Shown one piece after another: positions 8,530 through 20,333 of a DNA stretch of 64,000 nt (the stretch's first letter is position 1; each line of letters begins with the position of its first letter). The DNA is from Cyrtodaria siliqua (Eukaryota; Mollusca; Bivalvia; Adapedonta; Hiatellidae), in assembly GCA_037043455.1 (NCBI GenBank), contig JAWPHD010001352.1:186001-250000 (forward strand), in the 5' to 3' direction. The notes below the pieces were generated by a model. That model did not search any database. It was not told where the DNA came from and saw nothing but the letters and a program-made list of their open reading frames with translations. The position numbers and the translations under genes are program-made.

Positions 8530-10465
8530 ACATAAACCATGGTACGACGATGACTGCAAAAAAGCAGTCAACGATCGTAAAGCTGCATTAAATAATTTTA
8601 ACTTGCAGCCAACTCATAACACATTTAGATAACTTTAGAGTTTTTCGTGCGAAAGCCCGTCGTACAATTAAGGATAGTAAGAGGAAATCCTGGAGATCTT
8701 ACGTCTCCAGGCTGAATTCTCGCTCATCTTTTAAGAAGACATGGGACATGGTCCGGAAACTAAGCGGTAAAGGTAATGCTAGTTCTGTAAATCATCTTAA
8801 AACAGATAATGGAGATATAACGTCTGTCAAAGATATTACAAACACTTTGGCAGGAACCTTTTCAAATTCTTCTTCTGAAAATTGTCAACCAAATATTCTG
8901 AAAAATAAGAAACTAAAAGAACAGAAGAAGCTGAATTTCAAGTAAAAAAACTTGACAAAATACAATAAACTATTCACTCTCAAAGAACTCCGAGAGTCCC
9001 TTAAAAAGGCTCATGATACATCAGCTGGTCCTGATGATATCCATTATCAATTACTAAAACATTTACCTGAATCCTGTCTCTCTACCCTTCTTGATATATT
9101 TAATAAGGTTTGGGTGACGGGAAACTTCCCCGAATCTTGGCGGGAAGCAATCGTTATTCCAGTCCCCAAACCTGGAAAGGATAATACGGACCCAATAAAT
9201 TATCGCCAAATCGCTTTAACGAGTTGTATATGTAAAACCATGGAACGAATGATTAATGAGAGACTCGTTTGGTACCTGGAGTCCAACAAACTGATAACAA
9301 AGTATCAAAGTGGATTCCGGCGCCAACGAGGCACAACAGACAATCTCATACGATTTGAATCATTTATTAGGGAAGCTTTCATAAAAAAAGAACATCTAGT
9401 CGCTGTATTTTTTGACTTCGAGAAAGCTTATGATACTGCATGGAAGTATGGTATTATGAATGATCTTCAGGTCTCACTACAGAATTACCTCCCTTGACCA
9501 TGACGGTAGGAAGATTCCTACACCGTAAAAAACTAGGGCTGTGTTAATCGGTTTGCTCTCAACTTGGAAATGTGCAATCATTCTCTTATTTCTGTCTTCA
9601 GGTGACAAGATTGGAACATGTTCATGACTTCTGCCAAGTTTGGATGCCACTGGGTGATTTTCGAGGAAGATATGATAATTTGAAAATGGGTAGGAATACA
9701 GTTGAATTATCAGTGAAATGGAGCTAGTTTTGAGGGGTGCTGAAAAAGACAGGAATTTAAAAAAAAAAATCTGGTCAACTTTTGATTTTTTGTGGAAATT
9801 CTGAGCTTCAGAGGAAGGTTTGCAGATTGAGGGGAGATTTAAAGACCAATGGACATTTTATAGTATGTTTGCAGTGGTCCACAAGTGACCATTTCTACAT
9901 ATATTATATAGTGTTGATTAATTCACTAGTGAGACGTTCATGACCTTGGTCTTAGAGGCCGATTACCCATTTTTATAGAGAATTTCTTAGAGGACAGACA
10001 GTTCCGTGTCCGAATGGGTTCAACACTCTCTGACATCCATGAACAGGAGATGGGTGTGCCACAGGGCAGCATACTCTCTGTCACTCTTTTAAGTATAAAA
10101 ATTAACAGTATTGTTAAATGTATCAATCCTGGTGTGGATTGCTCTCTATATGTTGACGACTTTGTTATATGTTATCGTACAAAAACATGAACACTATTGA
10201 GAGACAACTTCAACAATGTCTCAATAAACTTCAGACCCGGTCTAATGAAAATGGTTTTAAATTTTCTAAATCTAAAACTAATTGTATGCATTTTTGTCAA
10301 CTACGTAAACATCATGAAGACCCTCATCTAACACTGGATGGCACACCAATACCAGTAGTGGATGAGACAAAATTCCTTTTTCTTATTTTCGACCGTAAAT
10401 TAACGTTTATACCACACCTTAAATACTTGAAGGCCAAGTGCCTTAAAGCTCTTAATTTACTTTAA
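8530..10465 (+). pseudogene. LINE ORF2 linker and reverse transcriptase, interrupted
   Basis: After the deleted endonuclease the linker reads PWYDDDCKKAVNDRKAAL and continues through KSWRSYVSRLNSRSSFKKTW. RT motifs follow: SAGPDDIHYQLLKHLP, WREAIVIPVPKPGKDNTDP, INYRQIALTS, SGFRRQRGTTDNL and FFDFEKAYDTAWKYGI. At 9466 the frame is broken by a MITE; past it the same protein resumes (HDLGLRGRLPIFIENFLEDR, MGVPQGSI) and reaches the catalytic box as LYVDDFVICY. Frameshifts lie before and after that box. The thumb region (HLTLDGTPIPVVDETKFL, FDRKLTFIPHLKYLKAKC) is still readable. Confidence 0.8.
9470..9936. mobile_element. 467-bp MITE inside the LINE reverse transcriptase
   Basis: Non-coding insert with about 17-bp imperfect terminal inverted repeats: it begins GGTCTCACTACAGAATTA and ends TAATTCACTAGTGAGACG. 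It is flanked by a 4-bp direct repeat TTCA (9466-9469 and 9937-9940). Removing the insert and one TTCA restores the RT frame as N-D-L-H-D-L-G. The superfamily is not clear from ends and a 4-bp duplication alone. Confidence 0.8.
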
Positions 10466-10614
10466 AGTTGTTGCAAACACTAACTGGGGAGCAGATCGTA
10501 AAGTCCTCTTGCGACTTTACAGGTCTCTTATCAGATCCAAGCTGGACTACGGCTCGATATTATATGGATCGACTCGCAAGTCGTACTTGCAGATGACAAA
10601 TTAGCCCTTCAATA

Positions 10615-11425
10615 CGCCATTAAATTGAAGTCTAACCCTTCAAACCCAACTTCCGATAATGTTTTTAATCCAAGTTATGAACCTCTTTTTGATCGAAAAC
10701 CGAAGGCCATTCGATCATTTGGTCTTCGTATCAAACCAAAATTGAGAGACACTGAAATCGACCTCAATTTAATTGCCAAGTACAAAGTACCACAAATTCC
10801 ACCGTGGACTTCGGAAACACCAACAATTATTTTCGATCTTTGTAATAGTAACAAATCCTCTACAGACCCTACTGTGTTTCAAAGCAAATTTAATGAAATT
10901 AAATCGAAATACAGTAACTTCCAACATATATACACAGATGGTTCTAAAGATGGAGATAAGGTAGCTGCAGCAGCTGTTATTCACAAACACAGCATAAAGA
11001 GCCGCCTGCCTGACAAGGCGTCTATCTTTTCAGCTGACCTTAAGGCAATTGAACTTGCCTTAAATTATATTCAGAAATCTGATGATGACCATTTTGTAAT
11101 ATTTTCTGATTCCCTTTCATCTCTTCAAGCACTGGGTAATATGAAACATGATAATCCAGTTGTGCTTCAACTTTTAGAAAAATACAATTCTCTTATAATT
11201 GATAGTGTTATTATTTTCTGCTGGCTTCCAAGCCATGTAGGAATACGTGGTAATGATAGAGCTGATAGTGCTGCTAAGGCAGCATTAAATTTACATATAT
11301 CTGATACCAAATTACCTTATACTGATTCTAAAAGTTGTATTAACACATATATTCGTAACTCTTGGCAAACTGCTTGGGATTTGTCAGTTAACAATAAACT
11401 CCATTCAATTAAACCGTTACTTTGA
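10615..11425 (+). pseudogene. LINE ORF2 RNase H domain
   Basis: About 260 codons are open from KSNPSNPTSDNVFNPSYEPL on. The RNase H shows IYTDGSKDGDKVAAAAV (first Asp), SADLKAIELALNYI, where the expected Glu of SAELKAIE is Asp, FSDSLSSLQALG (third acidic residue) and SHVGIRGNDRADSAAKAAL (His and final Asp). In host cells such domains remove the RNA template strand during target-primed insertion. The frame ends at a TGA near 11425, while related copies continue into GEWRSSTRPIRREEVILARC. Confidence 0.8.
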
Positions 11426-11793
11426 GAATGGCGTTCTTCTAGTAGACCCATTCGTCGAGAAGAAGTTCTCCTAGCATTGTGCAGGATAGGGCATACACGT
11501 TATACTCATTCATATTTATTACAAGGTGCTTTGCACCGTTAACAGTCAAACACATATTGCTGGAATGTGTAGACTTTGATCCTGTGCGTCAAAGGTACTA
11601 CAATGTTAATACTATGACCGTGTTATTTAATACTATAGATTTTAGTCTAGTTTTAGATTTCCTGAAGGAAATCAGACTATTTAAATCATTATAATATGTT
11701 CTTATATATATTTACTTCTTTATATACCCGTTTTTGGGCATTTGTTGATTTACATATATAGTTTATATTACTACCATATCATCCCTTATTTTT

Positions 11794-14067
11794 AGCTCTA
11801 CTGATCAGAGATCAGCAGAGCTTATGCCGTGGTGCGGCGTCCGTCGTCCGTCCGTCTGTCCGTTAACTTTTATTTGTAGCGACTACTCCTCTGAAACTAC
11901 TGGATGGATATTCATAAAACTTTACAGAAATGTTGCCCATGAAGTCTAGTTGATCCTAGCAAAAATTCATGTTGATGTGAAATCCAAGATGGCCGCCAAA
12001 GCTAAAAATAGATTTTTTAAATACAAGTTTGTAGCGACTACTTCTTGAAAACTATAAGTGATATTGATATGGGACTTTTTCTAAAATGATCAGCATGACA
12101 TGATGTTGGTTCTTGTCGAAAATCGTTTTGATTTGACGTTAAACATGGCTGCCAGCGGCCATCTTTGTTTACATAGAGTTATATAATGAAAACTTGTAGC
12201 GACTACTCCTCTGAAACTACTTGACGGATTTTCATGAAATTACACAGGAATGTTGCTCTTGATGTCTTATTGATCCTAGCAAAATTTCAGGTCGGCCGGA
12301 AATTCAAGATTGCCGCCACGGCAAAAAATAAATTTTCAAAATACAAGTTTGTAGCGACTACTTCTTGAAAACTATAAGTGATATTGACATGGGACTTTTT
12401 CTAAAATGATCAGCATGACATGATGGTTATCCGAGTCGAACATTATTTTGATTCGACATTAAACATGGCTGCCAGTGGCCATCTTTGTTTACATAGAGTT
12501 ATATAATGAAAACTTGTAGCGACTACTCCTCTGAAACTACTTGACGGATGTTCATGAAACTTCACAGAAATGTTGCTCTTGATGTCTAATTGATCCTAGC
12601 AAAATTTCAGGTCGGCCGGAAATTCAAGATGGCCGCCATGGCTAAAAATAGATTTTCAAAATGCAAATTTGTAGCGACTACTTCTTGAAAACTATAAGTG
12701 ATATTGATATGGGACTTTTTCTAAAATGATAAGCATTACATGGTGTTGGTCCTTGTCCAAAATTATTTTGATTCGATGTTTAACATGGCTGTCAGCGGCC
12801 ATCTTTGTTTACATAGAATTATATAATGAAAACTTGTAGCGACTACTCCTCTGAAACTACTTGACGGATTTTCATGAACTTCACAGGAATGCTGCTTTTG
12901 ATGTCTAATTGATCCTAGCAAAATTTCAGGTCGGCCGGAAATTCAAGATGGCTGCCACGGCTAAAAATGAATTTTCAAAAAACAAGTTTGTAGCGACTAC
13001 TTCCTGAAATCAAAATCAATCAGTAGAGCTTCAAGGTCATTGACCTCTTGTTATGAAACTTCACAGGAATGTTGGTCTTGATGTCTAATTGATCCCAGAT
13101 TTTTTTTAGGTCGGCCGGAAATTCAAGATGGCCGCCATGGCTAAAAACAGATTTTTAAAAAAAGTTTGTAGCGACTACTTCTTGAAAACTGTAAGTGATA
13201 TTGATATGGGACTTTTTCTAAAATGATCAGCATGACATGATGTTGATCCTTGTCGAAAATTATTTTGAATCAAAATTAAACCTGGGCACCAGTGGCCATC
13301 TTTGTTTACATAGATTTTATAGTAAACATTTGTAGTGACTACTCCTCTGAACTACTAGACGGATTTTCATGAAACTTCACAGGAATGTTGCTCTTGATGT
13401 CTAGTTGATCCTAGCACAATTTCAGGTCGGCCGGAAATTCAAGATGGCCACCATGGCTAAACATAGATTTTTAAAAACAAGTTTGTAGCGACTACTTCTT
13501 GAAAACTGTAGGTGATATTGATATGGGACTTTTTCTGAAATGAGCAGCATGACAAGATGTTGATCCTTGTCGAAAATTATTTTGAATCAAAATTAAACCT
13601 GGGCACCAGTGGCCATCTTTGTTTACATAGAGTTTGTATAGTAAACATTTGTAGTGACTACTCCTCTGAACTACTAGACGGATTTTCATGAAACTTCACA
13701 GGAATGTTGCTCTTGATGTCTAGTTAATCCTAGCACAAATTCAAGATGGCCACCACGGCTAAACACAGATTTTAAAAACAAGTTTGAAGCGACTACTTCT
13801 TGAAAACTGTAAGTGATATTGATATGGGACTTTTTCTGAAATGATCAGCATGACAAGATGTTGATCCTTGTCGAAAATTATTTTGATTCGACATTAAACA
13901 TGGCTGCCAGTGGCCATCTTTGTTTACCTAGAGTTATATAGTAAAAACTTCAACTTGTAGCGACTACTCCTCTGAAACTACTTAACATTTTTTTATGAAA
14001 CTTCACAGGAATGCTGACCTAGCTATCAAAATCTATCAGTAGAGCTTCAAGGTCATTGACCTCTTGT
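11794..14067 (+). mobile_element. Helitron-like non-autonomous element, subfamily A
   Basis: Starts (T)AGCTCTACTGATCAG... with a 5' hairpin (AGCTCT...AGAGCT). It ends with hairpin AGGTCATTGACCT followed by CTTGT. The core is a tandem array of about 160-bp half-units (GTAGCGACTACTTCTTGAAA versus GTAGCGACTACTCCTCTGAA) alternating to give dimers of about 320 bp, for instance at 12196, 12515 and 12833. A 3' hairpin next to a CTTG-like end, no terminal inverted repeats, no visible target duplication and a T-rich target fit Helitron-like (HINE/pearl-type) bivalve elements. It has no coding capacity. It interrupts the 3' UTR of the LINE, which resumes at 14068. Confidence 0.7.
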
Positions 14068-14201
14068 TTAATATTTTTATCTTGATATATTTACATTAAT
14101 TTTTAATTAATCCTTCATTTCTTCATCTTTCATCAATTTTTGCGCACAATATGACCTATTTATGTGTCGACGTGCCGTAAAACACCATTCATTCATTCAT
14201 T

Positions 14202-14745
14202 GTTTGTCCAAAGAGGGATTTTTCCATCTTGCATTCTTCGTGGTGCGAATACATACTTGTTAAGCCTAGATTTGAGTTGATTTTCGAAGTAAAGAGCAAA
14301 TGCGGGGTGCTTTTCGTTTGTGTATTCATCAAGATCGGACGATCGCGTTTCAAAATCTAAAGTTGTGTCCGAATCTATGATTCCGTCGGCGCCGAACAGT
14401 TTCCTCATGATATCGTCGTGTTCAGATTTCTGCATTCCTACCTTGTTCTGACAATAGTGCTTAACATTGTCTTTTAAGTGTTTGGTACATAGTAACCGCT
14501 GGGCAGAAGGAAACACATGTTCAATTGCTTTTGTTAAAGCCTTTTCATCATCGCTTCCGAACTCCATTTTTCAGAAACCTTAAAAACTCGACTGAATCAA
14601 TATCACTGTCCACTTCGGTAGCAATGTGCTCTAGAAAACCTGTGTATGTCTTATATGCAGCATCTTTGTGTAGCATGAGAGGTCCCAAAAAGATTGGATT
14701 TTCTTTAGAGTTCTTTCTTACTAGTCTTTGGTTTTTGTAAACAAT
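14202..14745 (-). pseudogene. MULE-type transposase fragment
   Basis: Minus-strand coding in two frames. The upstream frame reads YATTIVYKNQRLVRKNSKEN, PIFLGPLMLHKDAAYKTYTG, FLEHIATEVDSD. The second reads MEFGSDDEKALTKAIEHVFP, SAQRLLCTKHLKDNVKHYC. The order NP-x-x-LGP-x-x-x-H...TY-x-x-F...F-G-S/T-D-x-E-x-AL...FP-x-A-x-x-L-C-x-x-H is the core of MULE (Mutator-like) transposases, with D of GSDDE as a catalytic acidic residue. A one-base slip in an A run near 14560 separates the frames. The LINE end abuts it at 14201 and a SINE cuts it at about 14750. Confidence 0.6.
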
Positions 14746-14749
14746 GGTT

Positions 14750-14945
14750 GTTGCGTAAAATGATTGTTTTTGTGGTGGAGGCAGACCACCCACATTTCCT
14801 GGGTAGAACCAGTACTGTACACCTCCTGCCATCCATAAGAATCGACACTTCGTCACTTACAAATCACTTACAAATCGAGCTCCCAGAACCGACAGCGGTC
14901 AGAGGCGAAGGTTTACAACGCAACAGCGTTAACCATTCGGCCACT
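14750..14945 (-). mobile_element. tRNA-derived SINE, copy 1 (3' truncated)
   Basis: Read on the minus strand it begins AAGTGGCCGAATGGTTAACG, a clear type II tRNA A-box region (Ser/Leu-like). A decayed B-box follows, then a body with GATTCTTATGGATGGC, GGAGGTGTACAGTACTGG and GGTGGTCTGCCTCCACCAC. The same body occurs at 43800-44045. The 3' tail found there is absent here. It lies next to the MULE fragment. Confidence 0.75.
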
Positions 14946-14984
14946 TAGATGCTGTGAAAAGACCGATGATGATTACATTAATTG

Positions 14985-15535
14985 CAGATTTATTACACTT
15001 TATATGATATGTATGTCACGGCTTTATTACACTTTATATGATATGTATGTCACGGCTTTATTACACTTTATATGATATGTATGTCACGGCTTTATTACAC
15101 TTTATATGATATGTATGTCAAGGCTTTATTACAATTTATATGATATGTATTTCACGGCTTTATTACACTTTATATGATATGTATGTCACGGCTTTATTAC
15201 ACTTTATATGATATGTATGTCACGGCTTTATTACACTTTATACGGCTTTATTACACTTTATATGATATGTATGTCACGGCTTTATTACAATTTATATGAT
15301 ATGTATTTCACGGCTTTATTACATTTTATATGATATGTATGTCACGGCTTTATTACACTTTATATGATATGTATGTCACGGCTTTATTACACTTTATATG
15401 ATATGTATGTCACGGCTTTATTATACTTTATATGATATGTATGTCACGGCTTTATTACACTTTCTATGATATGTATGTCACGGCTTTATTACGCTTTATA
15501 TGATATGTATGTCACGGCTTTATTACACTTTATAT
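14985..15535. repeat. 34-bp satellite, left block
   Basis: About 16 head-to-tail copies of a 34-bp unit built from TATATGATATGTATGTCACG and GCTTTATTACACTT, with few substitutions and one short unit near 15240. The array continues at 17593 after a LINE insertion. Confidence 0.95.
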
Positions 15536-17592
15536 GATGGGTCACCAATACCAGTAGTAGATGAGACAAAATTCCTTGGTCTTATTTTCGACCGTAAATT
15601 AACATTTATACCACACCTTAAATACTTGAAGGCCAAGTGCCTTAACGCTCTTAATTTACTTAAAGTTGTTGCAAACACTAATTGGGGAGCAGGTCGTAAA
15701 GTCCTCTTGCGACTTTACAGATCTTTTATCAGATCCAAGCTGGACTACGGCTCAATAGTATATGGATCGACTCGCAAGTCATACTTGCAGATGCTCGATC
15801 CTATCATAATCAAGGATCACGACTCCCTTAGGTGCCTTTCGTACATCACCAGCTGAAAGTTTAGATGTTGAAGCTAATGAACCGTCACTGTCTCATAGAC
15901 GGGACAAATTAGCCCTTCAATACGCCATTAAATTAAAGTCTAACCCTTCAAACCCAACTTTCGATAATGTTTTAAATCCTAGTTTTGTGCTATGACCGAG
16001 TTATTTAATACTATAGATTTTAGTCTAGTTTTAGATTTCCTGAAGGAAGTCAGACTATATAAATCATTATAATATGTTCTTCTATATTACTTTTTTACAT
16101 ACCCGTTTTCGGGCATTTGTTGATTTACATATATAGTTTATATTACTACCATATCATCCCTTATTTTTTAATAGCTTTATCTTGATATATTAACATTAAT
16201 TTTTAATTACTCCTTCATTTCTTCATCTTTCGTCAGTTTTTGCGCACAATATGTCCTATTTATGTGTCGACTTGCCATAAAACACCATTCATTCATTCAT
16301 TCATTAATCCTAGTTTTGAACCTCTTTTTGATCAAAAACCGAAGGCCATTCGATCATTTGGTCTTCGTATCAAACCAAAATTGAGAGACACTGAAATCGA
16401 CCTCAATTTAATTGCCAAGTACAAAGTACCACAAATTCCACCGTGGACTTCGGAAACACCAACAATTATTTTCGATCTTTGTAATAGTAACAAATCCTCT
16501 ACAGACCCTACTGTGTTTCAAAGCAAATTTAATGAAATTAAATCGAAATACAGTAACTTCCAAGATATATACACAGATGGTTCTAAAGATGGAGATAAGG
16601 TAGCTGCAGCAGCTGTTGTTCACAAACACAGCTTAAAGAGCCGCCTGCCTGACAAGGCCTCTATCTTTTCAGCTGAACTTAAGGCAATTGAACTTGCCTT
16701 AAATTATATTTAGGAAACTGATGATGACCGTTTTGTAATCTTTTCTGATTCCCTTTCATCTCTTCAAGCACTGGGTAATATGAAACATGATAACCCAGTT
16801 GTGCTTCAACTTTTAGAAAAGTACAATTCTCTTATAATTGATAATGTTATTATTTTCTGCTGGCTTCCAAGCCATGTAGGAATACGTGGTAATGACAGAG
16901 CTGATAGTGCTGCTAAGGCAGCATTAGGTTTACATATATATGATACCAAATTACCTTATACTGATTTTAAAAGTTGTATTAACACATATATTCGTAACTC
17001 TTGGCAAGCCGCTTGGGATTTGTCAGTTAACAATAAACTCCATTCAATTAAACCGTTACTCGGACATTGGCGCTCTTCTAGTAGACCCATTCGTCGAGAG
17101 GAAGTTGTCCTAGCCCGGTGCAGAATAGGGCATACACGTGATACCCATTCATATCTATTACAAGGTGAGTAATTACCAGAATGTATACCCTGCTTTGCAC
17201 CGTTAACGGTCAAACACATATTGCTGGAATGTGTAGACTTTGATCCTATGCGTCAAAGGTACTACACTGTTAATACTATGACCGCGTTATTTAATACTAT
17301 AGATTTCAGTCTAGTTTTAGGTTTCCTGAAGGAAGTCAGACTATATAAATCATTATAATATGTTCTTGTATATAATTGCTTTTTTATATACCCGTTTTCG
17401 GGCATTTGTTGATTTACATATATAGTTTATATTACCACCATATCATCCCTTATTTTTTAATAAATATATTTATCTTGATATATTTACATTCATTTTTAAT
17501 TAATCCTTCATTTCTTTATCTTTCGTCAGTTTTTGCGCACTATATGACCTATTTATGTGTCGACGTGCCGTAAAACACCATTCATTCATTCA
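15536..17592 (+). mobile_element. I/Nimb-type LINE copy inserted in the satellite
   Basis: 5'-truncated copy starting in the RT thumb (SPIPVVDETKFLGLIFDRKL). It then carries the post-RT segment, RNase H (IYTDGSKDGDKVAAAAV, SAELKAIELALNYI, FSDSLSSLQALG, SHVGIRGNDRADSAAKAAL), the C-terminal piece (RPIRREEVVLARCRIGHTRD), and the 3' UTR with stem-loop ACCCGTTTTCGGGC near 17390, ending GCCGTAAAACACCATTCATT. A few stops (for example near 16712) kill it. Here the RNase H Glu is intact. It is interrupted at 15988-16305 by a second copy of its own family. Confidence 0.85.
15988..16305 (+). mobile_element. short LINE copy nested in a LINE, 13-bp TSD
   Basis: Only the last 318 bp of the family (end of ORF2, stem-loop ACCCGTTTTCGGGC near 16100, tail GCCATAAAACACCATTCATT). 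It is flanked by AATCCTAGTTTTG at 15975-15987 and again at 16306-16318. Removing it and one copy joins NPSF to EPLFD of the host LINE in frame, a textbook target-primed insertion. Confidence 0.9.
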
Positions 17593-17840
17593 TTACACTT
17601 TATATGATATGTATGTCACGGCTTAATTACATTCTATATGATATGTATGTCACAGCTTTATTACACTTTATATGATATGTATGTCACGGCTTTATTACGC
17701 TTTATATGATATGTATGTCACGGCTTTATTACACTTTATATGATATGTATGTCACGGCTATATTACACTTTCTATGATATGTATGTCACGCCTTTATTAC
17801 ACTTTCTATGATATGTATGTCACGCCTTTATTACATTCCC
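17593..17840. repeat. 34-bp satellite, right block
   Basis: About seven more units of the 14985-15535 satellite. The junction on the right side repeats ATTACACTTTATATGAT, which also ends the left block, consistent with a target duplication of about 17 bp made by the LINE insertion. Confidence 0.9.
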
Positions 17841-18380
17841 CACTGTAAGTGAATCATATCTCAATTCTGCAATTTACAAAAAAAAAGTTACATTTATCAA
17901 TTGTAGTTAGCCCTCCAATTCGTTAATATAAATAAAATAAACATATGTTATTTCCTATGATAGAAGTATGTACAAACTTCTGGCACTTCTTTTTAAACCA
18001 ACTACACAAAAATTCCTTCAGCAACAAATTAACAAATTATTTGGAAATTTGGAAGTGTATACCATGCAAAACTTTCTGTCATTAATTTATGATAAAAGAC
18101 ATATTTTATTTCTTAAAAACAATTAAAACTCTGCAATCGTTATACATTCATCATCATCCAAACACATACACAAATGTGTTAATTGAAATTGACTATGTAC
18201 TATATCTACCTTGTGAGTATCTCTACTTGTTGTAGACTCGGCAATAACTGTGTCTGGATTTATACTGGCAGAACACTGAGCAACACTTTAAGAAAGAGAC
18301 ATACATGTGTTATATATTCAGTGTGTTAAGGCTTTAAACTAATGTTGGGTATTAAGCAATTATGAAATAAACTAGAAATG
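17841..18380. other. AT-rich, nothing recognised
   Basis: No coding, repeat or RNA signal found by eye. Confidence 0.4.
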
Positions 18381-18384
18381 GGTC

Positions 18385-18895
18385 CATGGAACACGGAAGC
18401 CCCCACTGTAAACAATCAGTGTAAAACGTAAAATTTGACGTAAAAGGGGCTGTAACTCTGGTAATACTAGGTCGATTTTGACGCCGAATCAATATGCACA
18501 CTTTTGATATCATAGGTAAGCATCCTGTATAGTTTGGATTTAAGAAACGGAGAAAACTGGGGGAGGAGATGGACACAAAAGATATTTTGATGTAAAATTT
18601 GTCAAAAAATGGGCCATAACTCTGGTAATACTAGGTCGATTTTGACAACGCACTGGTATGCACATCATACTAAGCATCCTGTCAAGTTTGGAAGCAATCA
18701 GTTGAAAATTGTGGGAATGAATGGACACACAAGATATTTTGACGTAAAATTTGACGAAAAAGGGGCCATAACTCCAGTAATACTGGGTTGATTTTGACGT
18801 CGAAATTATATGCAAACCATAACATCATATGTAAGCATCCTGTAAAGTTTCGAAGCAATCTGTGGCAAAATTTGGGAGGAGATAGACACACAAGC
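18385..18895. repeat. three units of an about 160-bp tandem repeat
   Basis: Three head-to-tail units share AAAATTTGACG, GGGGCCATAACTC, GGTAATACTAGGTCGATTTT, AAGCATCCTGT and GGACACACAAGATATT. The unit length and the phrase GGGCCATAACTC resemble cores of the Helitron-like elements here, but no element ends are visible, so this looks like a stripped core. Confidence 0.85.
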
Positions 18896-19635
18896 TATTC
18901 TTGAAACAGTAACAAAATCAACACAACTACAACCCATAGGTCCGTAAAAAGTATAGTTTCCTAGTGAGTCTCCAGTGCATCTACAATTGAGTATCCTAAG
19001 ATTTGATTCAATGCAAAGTTCAATTGATATGCGATCTTGTTGAATGACGGTCATATCTATATCCTGACGTAGTAAATTGATGTCAATTACATAGTCATTT
19101 GGAAGTAATCCATATTCATTAATGCCCTTTTCATCATGTATAACAAAGTCTTCTAATAAAGAGACACGACTATTTAGGTCTCCAAGTACTATTATTCAGA
19201 GTTTCTGCTAAAAATTGCAATTTTTTCTTTCAATAGTTGAATAGTATATTGATTTTCATTTGTTGTAAGGGGAGTTAGTTGTTTTAAATAAGTTGCAAAG
19301 AGGTAAATATCTTTATCTAGATTGAAAAAGTATTTGTCTAGTTTGATACATATAAAATTTGTGTGAGTATAAATTAGACTAATTCCACATTTAAGATTCC
19401 TTTTATAGTACAATAGTAGTCCGCCTGATGGTCTGCCACGTTTTTTTTTGTTTTTTTGGCAGCGACATGAATATGCTTATAATTTGGTAGAGACACTGAA
19501 AAATCACCAAAAAACATGGTTACACATAATACACAAATATCGAGCTTTTCACTCAACAAACTATCTAACTTTTCAATATTAAAGCCATGTATATTCCAAG
19601 ATGCTATAGTCAAAAGGTTGTGTCTTGTCAGCATG
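18895..19635 (-). mobile_element. LINE endonuclease fragment
   Basis: Read from 19635 leftward the minus strand gives NLLTIASWNIHGFNIEKLDS, the opening of an AP-type endonuclease (N and H in the SWNIHGF block). GGLLLYYKRNLKCGIS and DKDIYLFATYL follow, then a GDLNSRVSLLEDF-like block and CIESNLRILNCRCTGDSLGNYTFYG. Frames change several times. It is a second, shorter relative of the LINE at 22.2-25.8 kb, whose matching blocks are GDLNSRIGQLNDFV and SGLRVLNGRVG. No RT is attached. Confidence 0.65.
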
Positions 19636-20333
19636 TTGAAAAAGAGTCAAGAGGCATTTCTTTCTAACAACAACGGATTCATTTTGTTTTCTTACCTAGT
19701 TATTAAAGGTACTAATTGTATATGTAATGTGTATAAACAAATAAAAAATACCATTTATTTTCCTTTTTTACATATCAAATGCAGTGATAGTTAAAGAAAA
19801 AGTCGTTGTTATGCATAATAAAGACAGAAATTGACAGAGTTCCGATTCACAGAATACTCATAACTTAAAATGCTAAGCTAACAAACTACTTCTAATAACA
19901 ACAAAATGTTGAAACAATCATTACATACTAGTAGCTGTAATATTGCTGGTTAACTTTTACATCTGTGTTACATCTTATAATATGATTTAACATTATGCAG
20001 AAGTCAACATATTGACTAGAATATATGCTTTAAAATAAAGCGTATCACTACTAAGCTATTTTAACTACAAAATTATGTTGACATCAAATATTTTTAAGTT
20101 TAGCACTATTTGTGTGTTGTTCTTTCCATAGTTTTACAGGATGTGTTACATCTTGCAACACAATCCTACATCATGCAAAAGTTGATCATATAATGACTTC
20201 AGTACACTTAGAACAGAGACAGTTTTAGGGGAGATAATACAGGAAATGATGTTCATGTTATTATAAAAGTGTTTGTCTCCCTTGTCAGCAAAGTGAGTTT
20301 ACATTTGCTGAAGAAGGGACATCATACGCCTCT
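19636..20333. other. AT-rich spacer between LINE pieces
   Basis: No coding signal. It separates the putative ORF1 remnant from the endonuclease fragment and may be the inter-ORF region of one LINE. Confidence 0.35.

Larger units (their letters stand above)
7862..14201 (+). mobile_element. I/Nimb-type LINE, longest copy, with two nested elements
   Basis: The most complete member of the family in the window. In order: C-terminal part of ORF1 with zinc knuckles; a deletion removing the ORF1/ORF2 junction and the endonuclease; the EN-RT linker and RT; RNase H; a 3' UTR with the stem-loop ACCCGTTTTTGGGC near 11725; and the end GCCGTAAAACACCATTCATT at 14201. Two other elements sit inside it: a MITE in the RT (9470-9936) and a Helitron-like element in the 3' UTR (11794-14067). 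Scattered stops and frameshifts show it is inactive. It is inserted at the edge of a MULE transposase fragment. Confidence 0.85.
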
